Assembly (NCBI GenBank): GCA_951804985.1
Contig: OX638130.1
Location: 105,660,040-105,724,039 of the forward strand
Reading direction: 5' to 3'
DNA: 64,000 nucleotides
Origin: Dryomyza anilis
Taxonomy: Eukaryota > Arthropoda > Insecta > Diptera > Dryomyzidae
Shown: positions 22,366 through 32,883 of the stretch, piece by piece
Layout of the letters: each line of letters begins with the position of its first letter
Numbering within the stretch: the stretch's first letter is position 1
The notes under the pieces: generated by a model
Told to the model about the DNA's origin: nothing
Databases searched by the model: none
What the model saw: the letters and a program-made list of their open reading frames with translations, nothing else
Position numbers and translations under genes: made by a program

Positions 22366-22406
22366 GCGCGCATTTGAATTGAATTCAATTTAAGTCAAAT
22401 GCGCGC
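22366..22406. repeat. Perfect 12-bp-arm palindrome
   Basis: GCGCGCATTTGA and TCAAATGCGCGC flank a 17-base AT-rich spacer that itself holds TTGAATTCAA. The sequence is GC-rich at the outer ends, unusual for this DNA. Confidence 0.8.
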
Positions 22407-23286
22407 GCAACACGTGATCATTAAAAATGTCATTAAATGTGGTTGTGATTTTATTGTTTATACAATTTTTATTATTTAGAGATTTAGTGGCACTGTTTGT
22501 GTAAAAATATATATTTTTTTACATTTCAATTTCACTTTCTATACAATTTGAGCATAGGTTTATTGTGTAGTTTGTTGCATACGTTTATGAGTTAGTTTTT
22601 TGTTTTTTTTCAATATAATATTATTTTTCCTCATTTTATCTATGATAAAATCTGAAACGTGACACCATTACCATTGTAATTAACCGATTTTATCTCTGTG
22701 CGTCTTTTGCATTATTGTGACGCAATATTTAATTAGCATACCCCAGACAGAATTTTTGGCAGGGTCGAGGCATTTCAGAAACATTTTGGTGACAAATTTC
22801 AAGCAGATAAAGGCGGAGTTTGTATCAAAAGCTGTCTTTTTCCTGCCTATTCCCAAAATATGGCGTGAATCTGCTATTCAAATCTACCAATCTTCAAATT
22901 CAATTCAAATTTTACAATCTGCTATACACTTTCCAATATATTCCATTTAGCTGTGCGTTTGCCGGAAATATGCCCAATATATTCCTGAAAAATGCCATAA
23001 ATTTTGTCTCGGGTAGATTATTTATATTCAGATATTTTTTTTTATTAGAAACGTGCAAAACAAAAGTAAAAAATAAATTACTATCAATAAAAAATAAATA
23101 AAACAAAAACAATAAAATCGAAATAAATTTTTAAATCAATTTAAAACATTTGAAACATTAAAGGCCATTTTAATTTTTGTTCGTTTTTCATTTTTATACT
23201 TTTAGTTTATTGTTGATATATTTAATAGTTTGCTTTGTCTTTATTTATGATAAATTTTTAGTTTTTTTTTTATAATTTTACAAAAT

Positions 23287-23287
23287 G

Positions 23288-23315
<28 letters not shown>
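23287..23315 (+). repeat. Poly(T) tract, ~29 bases
   Basis: Uninterrupted T run. On the minus strand it would be a poly(A), but no retrotransposon sequence is recognisable on its left. Confidence 0.7.
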
Positions 23316-23320
<5 letters not shown>

Positions 23321-23339
23321 GCGAAATTCGAATCTTATT

Positions 23340-23700
23340 AAATTAGTAAAAGAATCTGTAAAAACCCTCCAGTAATAACCACATCCCATCTGCTTCGCCT
23401 TCGTTTTGCATTAATTATTCGCTTATTTACAAAACCAAATAATAATCACAACAAACTCAAAATAAAACCCATGCAAATGCCTCATGCAATTACCGAAGGC
23501 AACCAACTGAGTAACCAACTGACATCGTGAGTTGCCTTCATTATTTCCGCAGAACTTTTGCATCATGCATCTTTTTCAGCAGCACGTAAATGTCAGCAAC
23601 GTCTCATTGAAAAAAGTTGCTGGCGGCAAAAAGTTGTAATTTTTGCAAAAAAACCAAATTAAATAATAAAATTTACATTATTTTTATAATTAGCGTCATT
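23340..23700. other. Repeat-poor intronic island with inverted repeat
   Basis: Unique-looking DNA with a 9-bp inverted repeat (GAAGGCAAC ... GTTGCCTTC, about 23495-23541). Several GCA/CAG phrases also occur. No coding exon recognised; candidate regulatory DNA by composition only. Confidence 0.35.
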
Positions 23701-23811
23701 GCGTTTTTTATAATTTTAGATTTTGGAAAATGTTTCTTTTTTAAACGAGTAATCCATGCCGATACCATAATACCAATCGTTTATTGGATGTTGTAGGACT
23801 TTTCGATTATA

Positions 23812-24031
23812 CACCCAGAAAAAAATACTATATAAATAATAGTTTTTTACTATTAAAAATAGTCAATTGGATAAATTATTACTTTAATCGGAAAATACCA
23901 TTAAATACTAGAAAATACCATGACATTGCCATTGAGATTATATGAAAAGATTTATTTTTTGTATACTATTAAATTAATAATTGTCCTATTGACCAATTTT
24001 AATGGGATTTGAGCGAATTTTTTTCTGGGTG
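23812..24031 (-). mobile_element. CACCCAGAAAAAAA MITE (family C), copy 1
   Basis: 220 bp with terminal inverted repeats CACCCAGAAAAAAA / TTTTTTTCTGGGTG and TA on both sides, the mark of Tc1/mariner-type insertion. Same orientation as copy 29971-30189, opposite to 48436-48655. Confidence 0.88.
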
Positions 24032-24118
24032 TACGGTCCAAATAAAAACCAAAATTTGAACAATTCAAATTGAATTGAATACGATTTAAATTGAAAGGTA
24101 TTTTTTATTTATTTTGTA

Positions 24119-24472
24119 CACAGAAAAAAATAGTAGACGTAAATATAGCATTTATTAATCAATTCAACAATGAAATTCACTTATTTAATAAAAACATTTG
24201 CTATTCTTCGTTAAATCAACAATTTCGTTTGCTAATATGAATATTTGTACGTCAATGCAGCAAATTAATTAGTCGACGCAGTTTCAGCAATTATATTTGC
24301 TAAAACGGTTCCGACTAAATTATTTGCTGCATTGACGTACAAATAATCATATTAGCGAACGCAATTGCTTATATAACGAAGAATAGCAAAAATTGGTGAA
24401 TTTAATTGTTGGAATGATTAATGTATGCAATTAATATCGTTTGCTATATTTACGTCGATTATTTTTTCTGTT
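24119..24472. mobile_element. Palindromic CACAGA MITE, copy (354 bp)
   Basis: Starts CACAGAAAAAAATAG after TA and ends TATTTTTTCTGTT before TA. The halves are inverted repeats of each other nearly to the centre (GACGTAAATATAGC, TTTGCTATTCTTCGTTA, AATATGAATATTTGTACG), so a transcript would form a hairpin of about 170 bp. Confidence 0.88.
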
Positions 24473-26483
24473 TAGCTCTTCGATTATACTGTCAAAATAA
24501 AAACCAAACTTGAAAAACTGTAAACTTAAAAGAACATTTTTATTTTGTATGAAAAAATATAATTCTGGACTACAAAAAAACGAATAGGATTAATCTGAAA
24601 TTCCTATCTAATTTTTATTATTATTTATTTATTTATTTATTTATTTATTAATTCATATGTGTTATATTTATTTTTATTAATTTTATATATAGCAAATATT
24701 GAGCAAATCCAGAAAAGTTTTGGCCTTCATGATATTGACATAAAGCAATGAATAAAAATGATTTGTTGATTTTTATATTTTACATTTCAATTGAATATTG
24801 TTAAAAATACTTGAATTAATAAATCCCAACAATTTTTGAGTTTATAAGTCGATTTGCTACATGTGGCCTAAGTAATAAAAACATCAAAAATACCGATGAT
24901 ACGCACACGTTTTGTGTCTTCCTAATCATCACTGCTAGATATCGCTACAATTTTAATACAATCGCTAGCTAATACCCGAATACAAAAAAAAGTATATGTC
25001 GCATAAGTGTGCCATATCTCAAACGAAATTTGGACAGAGTTGGAGGTATGATACCACTTTTGGAATGAAAACGAAAATTTGTCTTCTTTTCAACGTGTGA
25101 GCGCGGCTTGTATCTAATATATTGTTTTGTCTCAAATTTTTAATAGAGGAAGTAAATATAAATATTTTAGAATATGACTTGTGAATCTGCCCCTAACACT
25201 ATCAAACAAAAAAACGTGATTAGCCCAAAAAAAGCACTTTTTTCTAAGGCACATCTACAATTCCATCTGAATTTGGCCATACATAGGTGTGATCGGCAAT
25301 TTATGCCACGAGTTAATTTAAAAATACTATTACGAAGATTCAGTCTTCGGAAAACTGATTTACAAGTTCGTATCTCTGGATTGTGTACAAATTAAAAATG
25401 TATGTTTGGTTTAAATTATAACAATTAACTTTATTAATTCACTTTAACTAAATAACTTTACAAATAACAAATTCTAAAAACTGCTGCATGTCCAGTATTT
25501 AACTTGACATTGTTCTCACACGCAATGCACTCGACATGTTTCGAGAATCTTCTACTCGTTTCGTGAGTGACGCATGCTATTGGCATCTCATTCGCACTTA
25601 TGTGTTTTTAATGCGCTGATCTTCTATTTCTCGCATTGCCTCAGTGCGCTGAATGATCTTCCGTTTCTTTCTAACACATTTTTAGTGCGCTGAATTGTTG
25701 TGCGTCTCATTTACTCTTGCAGTAGAGCAAATTATCTCGTTTCGTAACAATATAATGCCGCTTCAGTATTATTGATCAATCATTTCTTTATTGAGAAAAC
25801 AAAATTTCATCATATGGTAGAACCATGTTTTCTAACATATTATCGACTGTGTCAATCGCGGCTTTCAAGAAATCAGTAGTTTTAATTTTTTTATGAATTA
25901 ATAATACCAGAACAAAGATTTTAAGCTTTGTCGCGTGAATGTGCCCCTAAGATTAAAAATACAGGAGCACTTAAAATGTGAATTTTAGGCTTAATTTTAC
26001 AAAAAGTCACCATTTTCTCAAAATAACTTTTAAGGTATCATTTCAATTTGGTCGTATTAAACTGTTTTTGACATATTATGTTATATTTGATCATCAAAAA
26101 ACAATTCCTTATCATAATTTATAATATAACAGAATCTATTCCATGGTATGTGCGTTGAAAATTCAAAAATTTACAATGTGCAAACACCTATTATCGAACG
26201 TGTAAGGAGCTGCTTTTGAAGAATTTTTGGTTTGATTTTTTTTTATTGCACCGTATTGTAATAGCAATGATTTTAAGGTGTGTCACTTGAATATACTTCT
26301 AGTATCAATATGCTCCTAGTATAAATTAGAAAATTCCCTCAAATGTTCAAAAAATCACAATTTCTTCAAAATAATTGTTCGTTATATCTCGAGACAACAT
26401 TTCTGAAAATTTTCAGCTATATTTAGGGCATATTTTCGAATGCTAACCCCAAAAGTTAAAGGTTTTCTGGATTTGATCATATG
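24473..26483. other. Intronic AT-rich DNA, no gene seen
   Basis: Contains a short (ATTT)n microsatellite (24624-24650) and a cluster of three GTGCGCTGA/ATGCGCTGA motifs at 25610-25700 with about 45-50-bp spacing. The 73-codon frame at 25174-25395 has no recognisable features. Confidence 0.5.
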
Positions 26484-26975
26484 TGCGACTTTGTCTAAAT
26501 TTGAAGATTAAATTAAATTGTTTGGTTTTCATTCGACGAATTTAGTAAAATCGGTAATCAATACAAAATCATCTGTGTGTTTGCTGTCTTTCAGTTTGGA
26601 TAAATTTTGATTGCTCGAAAATTTACAAAATTTCATTAATAATAATAATAGTTTGGCGCTACAGTCCTGAATAGGACTTCGGCCGAGCTCTCTCACCATT
26701 TTGAGCTGTGCGTGTTATATTTGTACTCAAAGTGGTGTGGGGACCTACAGTTTATTGCCGAATCCGAACGGAGGGTGAGAGCTTTTCATAGGCAATGTTT
26801 TACTCTCGTAGGTTTGCCATTTACTGCCGAGAGGTAGCGCTTTATAGAAAAATGTTTCTATGAAAAGATGTTGTTAGCCCCAGTCCAGGCTTGAACCTTT
26901 CGCCGGGGAGCTACCGCGGCTACAGTACGTACAAAATTTAGTTAAGTTTCAAATTTTATACAAACTCGCACACAT
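26484..26975. mobile_element. GTTCGAC-type MITE, copy 2, interrupted by a SINE
   Basis: 26484-26637 and 26927-26975 match the two halves of the copies at 10144 and 29110 (ATTCGACGAATTTAG, TTGCTCGAAAATTT; ACTCGCACACATCC). The SINE at 26638-26926 sits between them. Its outer ends are decayed. Confidence 0.6.
26638..26926 (-). mobile_element. tRNA-derived SINE, copy with deleted Pol III promoter
   Basis: On the minus strand: GTAGCCGCGGTAGCTC head, body (CTCGGCAGTAAATGGCAAAC, ATTCGGCAATAAACTGTAGG, TGAGTACAAATATAACACGC) and a (ATT)n tail. About 45 bases between the A and B boxes are missing compared with the copy at 51101-51404. Confidence 0.85.
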
Positions 26976-27011
26976 CCTTTATATAAATTTTGACCCGTAT
27001 TTAAAACTTAC

Positions 27012-27245
27012 ACCAATGTGTTGCCCTTCGACGAACAATTGAGGTACTTTAATTGCTTCCGAATGCATTCGTTCCTTGATCTCTTGCTGATATTCGACGC
27101 TCATGAAAACATCGCGTTCCTCGAATTTCACAAGAAGTGTTCGCAAAATTTGTTTCATATTCGAGCATTTTGCATACGTGTCACGTATGATGCCCATGCT
27201 GGTCGTATAGAGTACGACTTTGCCCAAGTCTTTCTCCTTGTAGTT
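27012..27245 (-). CDS. GRXCR1: GRXCR1-like gene, glutaredoxin-domain exon
   Basis: A 78-residue phase-0 exon that begins NYKEKDLGKVVLYTTSMG and ends KVPQLFVEGQHIG. It is the first half of a glutaredoxin fold: the strand KVVLYTTS, helix IIRDTYAKCSNMKQIL, strand KFEERDVFM, then IKVPQLFVEGQHIG, the cis-proline (VP) and glutathione-binding region. The usual CPYC active site after the first strand is replaced by TSMGIIRDTYAKC, so only one distant cysteine remains and thiol-disulphide exchange of the usual kind is unlikely. This loss is characteristic of the GRXCR family. The acceptor is strong (polypyrimidine run, CTTCTTTTCAG, next to 27245); the donor is GTAAGT after 27012. An upstream exon with the N-terminal region must exist but was not found. 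Methionines upstream of the acceptor in the same frame are intronic. Confidence 0.93.
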
Positions 27246-27598
27246 CTGAAAAGAAGCAAAGAAAAACAAATAATTATGTAAAATTTTTATATTAAAATTT
27301 ATTTGAGGTACATTTTTACTTAATTTTCATAAAAAAAATCACTTTTTTTAGTATTTCTTGAATTTTTTTAAGAGTTATTCTAAGAAAATGTATATTAAAT
27401 TTTAAAAATTGTTTAATATTGTGGTTGAAAATTGAAATTTTGAATTGATATTTTGTAGAAAAATTATACATTCAATATTTTTACCGGATCTTGAACACAA
27501 CAAACAACCAAAACTAAACAACATAAGTGGTCGTCAAATATTCAAACAAAAAACGTTTATTTCGATTATTAAATTTAAAATGTTGATTAAAACTGGAA
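27246..27598. other. Upstream intron start of the GRXCR1-like gene
   Basis: AT-rich DNA between the exon acceptor and the LINE tail; no further exon recognised. 27589-27598 is the left copy of the LINE target-site duplication. Confidence 0.5.
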
Positions 27599-27887
27599 CA
27601 CACTACACACACTACTTGTGTCACTGCCCGGCATTTGCCAGACTTAGATTCATCCACTTTGGAGCTCCGCTTATTTCATCATTGAAACAACTGGGAAGCT
27701 TGGACTGGAAAGTACTAAGAAAATTTGTCAAATCCACGGAATTTCTAAACTCCACTGAGTAGCATAACAGCTACAACACATTACAGACGACTCATGATCC
27801 GAGGGGTCACAACGGCTTACTTTATGGCCTAGGTGTACTCTGTGCTATGCACAGAGGGGTTTTTCCCCCTCCTTCAATCAATCAATC
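27599..27887 (+). mobile_element. 5'-truncated (dead-on-arrival) LINE tail
   Basis: The first 164 bases encode the C-terminus of a LINE ORF2 in one open frame (27598-27762), including the HYLCHCPAF cysteine-histidine motif and ending ...FLNSTE. A short 3' UTR and a (TCAA)n tail follow. It is bracketed by the 10-bp direct repeat AAAACTGGAA (27589-27598 and 27888-27897), a target-site duplication. The HxLCxCPA motif is typical of I/LOA/R1-type LINEs, so this is a different family from the 3.1-6.7 kb LINE. Confidence 0.88.
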
Positions 27888-27897
27888 AAAACTGGAA

Positions 27898-28480
27898 TTT
27901 AAGTACCTACATATTTTGTAATACTTTTACTTTGTAATATAAAGTAAAAATTTAAATTTTAATATAATATATAATTCTTCGTCAAATTTTAAATTTTACA
28001 TAAGAAGAATTTTGTGGTTAATTTAAGTGTTTATGAAATTTTATAAAAAAATTAAATACTCTTATTAGAATTTTTAAAGATTCTGATTGTATTGAAAATG
28101 AGTCAGAAGGTTTTTTTGCAAGTTATTTTGTATTTATACCAAAAATTAGTATTGTCTATAAAATTTATAGTATGTTTATTCCAAATATAATTGCTTTTCA
28201 AATACCTAAAACTAAGCCCAGCATTTTGTAAATTAAAACATAATTCCATGTTACTTTATTCCAAGTTTTAAACAACCTTGACAAAAATAACTTATGTCTT
28301 TTACATTCATTTATTCAGTGCGCACTTTATAAATTCTTTATGCCAGAACAAGTTTTGATGTCTTTTGCGTTTTCTTTTGCTACCACAAACAAGTTCCTTT
28401 TAATTTCAAGTTCATTTTTTAATAAAAAAAAAGCAATTAACAGAAAAAGAAAAAAACACATTTAATGTAGGCAATATAAA
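27898..28480. other. AT-rich DNA, no gene seen
   Basis: No open frames or recognised repeats. Confidence 0.5.
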
Positions 28481-28800
28481 CATTTTTATGACAGCAGTTA
28501 GGAAAAATCTAGTGCAGTGTGTCAACAGCACCAGTAGCAACATGGAAATTAAACTGAGTGCAACTAACTCTGCACCCAGTCACTCACTCACTCATTCAAC
28601 GGTTAGAGGCTGGCCTACATTTGGAGCCATTGCAGCCAAAGTGCAGACTTATTCAAAATTGCGCCAAACGAAAGCGTGGTGGCGCACTTGGACAGGCGGC
28701 TATAATTGCAGCCAACCTAAAAAATGATACAAACATAAAATATATTTATGCGGAAAAACACGAGACCAGTACAGAGGCGTAGTGCAGAGGTGGAGCTTAA
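28481..28800. other. Repeat-poor, less AT-rich island
   Basis: Contains GTGTCAACAGCACCAGTAGC, CACTCACTCACTCATTC and AGCGTGGTGGCGCACTTGG. Plus-strand frames of 74-79 codons overlap here in two frames but have no homology I recognise. It is not part of any repeat family found in the window. Possible regulatory DNA or an unrecognised exon. Confidence 0.35.
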
Positions 28801-29109
28801 TTAATGGTCAAGTAATTGTATACAAAATATATGCATTTCCAGGTAAATTATATAGATTCGAAAAAAAAAACAATCATTCTTATTTTTCATATTTTTTCAA
28901 TTGATACACACCGCATTCTATGATTTAGACAGACTTAAAAACAAGTTTAATTAGAAAAGTTCAGAATTAAAACAAACTAAATTATTTTTTTCCAAAAATA
29001 CATTTTTCTTTAATTAAAAAAAAAATTGTTTTGCTATTTATTGTCTCTATAAAATAAATAAATCTAAACAATTTAAGAATTTTTATTTTAAAATAAAATT
29101 TAAGGGGGA

Positions 29110-29316
29110 GTTCTGACTAAATTAAATTGTATGGGTTTTCATTCGATCACCATTCGGTAACCGGTAATTGTTAAATAACGTAATAAATCGAATACCATAT
29201 GTCTGTCTTCCGTTATCCCATTTAGTTCAATTTAGTTTGCTCGAAAATTTGCTAAATTGAATTAGTAAAAACTACATTACCGGCTAAATTTACTTTAGTC
29301 AGCAATTTAGTCGAAC
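29110..29316. mobile_element. GTTCGAC-type MITE, copy 3
   Basis: Left end GTTCTGACTAAATT, right end GCAATTTAGTCGAAC. The interior shares CATTCGATCACCATTCGG, ATATGTCTGTCTTCC and CATTACCGGCTAAATTTA with the other copies. Confidence 0.7.
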
Positions 29317-29460
29317 TCGCAAACACCCACAAAATTTGTCTGTCCCCAAAAGTCAAAAGTGGTCGGTTACTAGTAGTTTCTGGTCTGAAAGTACGTGATA
29401 TCGCCTGCGAGTTACTCGACAAGTGAAAAAGGGCTTGATACTGGCTGGATACTGGTAGAA

Positions 29461-29915
29461 ATTGTTACTTGGGAAATCTATCGAATTATTCAGTGATTTA
29501 TTACGAAAAAAACTATAAACTTTAGGAACAAAGTGTACACAAACAAAAATAAAGTAAATTATCTCAGCTATCTTTCTAAATTATCCAAAAAAAATAATTT
29601 GCAAAAAGTATTTTTAGAAAAAGAAAGAAAATATTGTCCGGTTCGGAATGTCTCGTCCGGAATTTTTCTGTGATTTATTATGAAAAAAGTATAAACTTTC
29701 GAAACAATGTAAGCACATCTTTTCAGTTATTTTTTAAAATAATTCAAAAAAATAATTTGTACGCAAAATTCGCTGACTGTTTGGAATATCCATATGAACC
29801 TCAAAATGCACTTGCGTTTTTGTCCCGTCCGGAACGACAACTATTTAATTTATATCTTTTGATCTACCGTATAGAATTCTCTAATTTTTTTCATATCATT
29901 ATTCCTATTTAAATA
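29461..29915 (+). repeat. CCGTCCGGAACGAC repeat, copy 1, internally duplicated
   Basis: 29751-29880 matches the reverse complement of 52080-52200 closely (AATTTGTACGCAAAATT, CCATATGAACCTC, TTTTTGTCCCGTCCGGAACG). Within this copy CAGTGATTTATTACGAAAA (29492) recurs at 29668 in similar context, a ~176-bp tandem duplication. The 92-codon frame at 29634-29912 is therefore repeat DNA. Confidence 0.75.
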
Positions 29916-29970
29916 TTAAAATTAGGCAAATTCATTAATTTTCCTTTGAGATATTAAAGTTTTAAGCGTA

Positions 29971-30189
29971 TACCCAGAAAAAAATACTTTATAAATAATA
30001 GTTTTATATTATTAAAAATAGTCAACATGTTAAATTAATATTTTAATCGGAAAATACCATTAAATACTAGAAAATACCATAACATTGCCATTAAGTTTAT
30101 ATGAAAAGATTTATTTTTGTATACTATTAAATCAATAATAGTCCTATTGACCAATTTTAATGGGATTTTAGGGAATTTTTTTCTGGGTG
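29971..30189 (-). mobile_element. CACCCAGAAAAAAA MITE (family C), copy 2
   Basis: 219 bp flanked by TA, with left end (T)ACCCAGAAAAAAATAC and right end TTTTTTTCTGGGTG. Closely matches copy 23812-24031 over its full length. Confidence 0.87.
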
Positions 30190-30856
30190 TACGAATATCC
30201 CATCCTGAGCCCCAGAAAATGCCCGTATTAAATATTTAAATACATATTATAAGAATTTTTAAGTTAAAATCGATATATTTGAAATAATAAATTGACTCAT
30301 ATGTCTCAATTTCGACATATTTGCACTGCAATTCTGACATTTTCAAACAAATTTGAAGTGCAATCGATAAAATCAAACAATCATACTGAGGGAAACTATA
30401 TCTGGAAATCAATTCGAGAGACAATATATTGTGAATTGTAGCAAATTTGGTTGTGTGTAAAAATTTGGTTTGAAAAATAATTTGGTTTCAGTATATTTTT
30501 TTTTTTTTGAAGTGAGAAATTTCATGAGGCTGTTGAATAATTAAAATAAAACCAATTTTATATCCATATTTTAAGTTTTTGAACCATCTTTTAAGTTTTT
30601 TGACCCATATTTTAAGATCCATATTTATCTAGTTTTTTAAGTCCATAATCCATACATATTTCTCCTTGTTTTTCGTCCATATAATTGTTAGCCCTGATTA
30701 TAAAGTATTTTTGCAATTTGGATATATCAAAAACTCTGTCTTCTGCGTATCTTTATAAAAAATAGAAATCAACAAACAAAATGTTTATGAAAATATATTT
30801 ACGTGTTTTCCACATGAAAACCGACAAGAAATTTATAAGTTACTCGTAAAATATTA

Positions 30857-31084
30857 AGGGAGGGATTCGTATCAATGGCGTAAATTTCGAATATCGCAAA
30901 TAAATAAATTTACGCGTAATGCTCTTTTTGTGTGATATTTTTTCAAAATTTATGTAAATCAATTTTTATGTAAATCAATTAAAAGTAACTCGTAAAATTT
31001 CCTCATACAAATTTTTACACAAATTTCTACTATTTACGAATTTTGCTCTATTTACGAGTTTTATGCGGTTGATATGAATCCCCT
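30857..31084. mobile_element. AGGGAGGGATTC TIR element (228 bp)
   Basis: The ends AGGGAGGGATTCGTATCAAT and TTGATATGAATCCCCT are inverted repeats, each flanked by TA. The interior has several TTTACGA / CGTAAA phrases. A second related right end (GAGTGAATCCTCTTAATA) follows at about 31161-31178, as if the terminal region had been duplicated. Confidence 0.7.
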
Positions 31085-31199
31085 TATTCTCAGAAGAATT
31101 GTACATTTCTAAGTACGTACATTTCTACAATTTACGAAATTTACACTATTTACCAATAGTTTGAGTGAATCCTCTTAATATTATTTTGAAATATTTTTA

Positions 31200-31754
31200 T
31201 CGTCGTTGTAGAACGAAAAGTCACCAAATACATTTTTATGAAAAATTTAAATTTTGAGTTTATTGATTAATATTATAAAAAGTAATTGATGCATTTTTAA
31301 AGTTGAAATATCAATTGGTAGATTTACATTTTCTTATCATGTGGTAAAAAGATTATCGTGAGATTATCGATTAAAAATTGACAGATAAAGGGTTTTACAA
31401 TAAGAGCGCTACAAAAGTTTTTTTCAAGGGTTTTTTAACAGGGACGCTACAAAAGTAGAGCGACAGGGACAGCAAACGACGCCATATTTCATGCCGCTCT
31501 TTTGACATTTCTCTTCAATAAGGTTTGCCATTTCATGATGGAAAGATATACGAGCCAACAACGAGTCGAAATTATTAAAACTTACTACCGAAATTCGAAT
31601 TCGTATACGGCAAGAAATATGGCGTCGTTTGCTGTCCCTGTCGCTCTACTTTTATAGCGTCCCTATTGAAAAACTCTTTAGATAAAGATTTTTTGTAAAT
31701 TAATATTTAGAATTTTGAAAATGTATTTTGTGACTTTTCGTTCTACAACGACGA
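31200..31754. mobile_element. TCGTCGTTGTAGAACG TIR element, copy 1, carrying a nested foldback
   Basis: Perfect terminal inverted repeats of at least 24 bp (start TCGTCGTTGTAGAACGAAAA, end TTTTCGTTCTACAACGACGA), flanked by TA. The interior matches copy 33739-34340 (AAAAAGTAATTGAT, TTTACATTTTCTTATCATG, CGATTAAAAATTGACAG). A 291-bp palindromic foldback (31388-31678) is inserted in its right half. Confidence 0.9.
31388..31678 (-). mobile_element. Palindromic AAGGG foldback (family D), copy 1
   Basis: Flanked by TA on both sides (31386-31387, 31679-31680). Its halves are inverted copies: CTACAAAAGTAGAGCGACAG..., CAGCAAACGACGCCATATTT and GGTTTGCCATTTCATGATGG reappear in reverse complement, though this copy's right half is internally shortened. 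At its left side the terminal segment is present twice (AAGAGCGCTACAAAAG, then CAGGGACGCTACAAAAG). Confidence 0.88.
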
Positions 31755-31756
31755 TA

Positions 31757-32883
31757 TTATATTAATTATAGGGGTATGATATATGATATATATAATGATT
31801 TCTGCAAATATTTCTAGGAATTAAAAATGGTTTTGATTTTTAAATATTTAAAAATATATCTTTCAGAAATAATTTCATTATTTAAATTCTTTTTTTATAA
31901 ATTTCTGTAACATTCTATAACATCAAAAGTGTCGTCAAAACAACGTACATACATTGTTTGCAACCTCTCATAAAACTAACAATCCAACATTTTTATGGCA
32001 CTTTGCATATTTTTGGCCAAGGAAACCTATTCGTGGCCATGTACTAACCTCACAAACTGGCTTTTCCTGCTGCCCACCGACTATGTGTCCAACAGTTAGT
32101 TTTTAGTTTAAATGTTTTTATTTTATTTTTGTGTTTATTTTTTTATATTTTTACCACGTACATACGTAGTATATCTGCAATAAGTAACCGTGATCTTGAT
32201 TCGTGACTCTGGCGGTTCATTGCCTGCCTGGCCAGTTGATTAACTGCATGTCCGCATGCAGCGTGTTTTTTTTATTTATTTTATTTTATTTGTTTTTTTT
32301 TTAATTTTTATAATTTATTTTTTGTATAGTGCTCATTAAAATTTACTTTTAAAGTTCAGCTGTTTTCACGCTACAAATAAAAACACAGTCGACAGCCAGT
32401 CTATTAGGTGTGCAAGACTATATGAGGAGATGGACGTGCCCACAATTAGTGGAACTGTTAGATGGACAAATAGTTTGTATAATGATTGTGCGGTGAGATA
32501 ACTAATTGTTAGTTGAGCGGAAATTCCGTGACATCATTGCAACATATTTGTAGGTGCAAACTGTGGAAAAGTTGTTGGAGATAATAATATTCAAAGAAAC
32601 AATTGTTAAAAATGGCAAAGAAAAAAAATATAATAAAACTATAAGAAAAAAAAATATAAAATAAATTCGGCGCTGGACGGTGGTGCACATTTTTTAGCGA
32701 TCATTGATTTCAATTAAAAACATTGTTGCGTGTCAATCTTGGGGGAAAGCGTTACACCCCGAAAATAGCAAACAATTCAAGAAAATTATATATTTGATAT
32801 AGGACGCAGTGGTGGAGAAATAATATGTTTCTGGGGGAAAATGGAACTAGAGCTAGTTAATTGACATAATTTCATATTTTAAA
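31757..32883. other. AT-rich DNA with one less AT-rich patch
   Basis: 32000-32100 and 32180-32270 are somewhat GC-richer. On the minus strand a short stretch ends CCAGTTTGTGAG/GTTAGT, donor-like, but there is no convincing acceptor or homology. No gene called. Confidence 0.4.

Larger units (their letters stand above)
19680..23010. mobile_element. Foldback-like structure: four direct units, CTTTGT core, one inverted unit
   Basis: A unit of about 215-230 bp (CTGGAATATTTCGGGCATAT, CCGGCAAACGCACAG, ATGGCAGATTCACGCC, TGCCTCGACCCTGCC) occurs in direct orientation at about 19706-19917, 20001-20232, 20253-20467 and 20608-20825, and once inverted at 22738-23010. The long C/T-rich core (20865-22030) and a unique segment with a palindrome separate the arms. 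This resembles foldback elements, but no ends with a target duplication were found. The open frames inside are shadows of the repeats. Confidence 0.75.
12632..27011 (-). other. 14.4-kb intron of the GRXCR1-like gene
   Basis: The donor GTAAGT follows the exon ending at 27012, and the acceptor lies next to 12631. The intron is packed with transposon remains: an inverted-repeat pair at 12.9/16.5 kb, SINE pieces, a 1.3-kb element, family B and M elements, the foldback at 19.7-23.0 kb and two TA-flanked MITEs. The nested foldback and palindromes mean the pre-mRNA would contain several long hairpins. Confidence 0.85.

Noticed and set aside
29634..29912. 92-codon frame containing SRPERQLFNLY
   Set aside because: The same DNA occurs in inverted copy at 52 kb without an open frame, so it is repeat-derived.
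32020..32090. Short minus-strand stretch TVGHIVGGQQEKPVCE before a GTTAGT donor-like site
   Set aside because: Stop codon immediately upstream, no acceptor in the right place, no homology.
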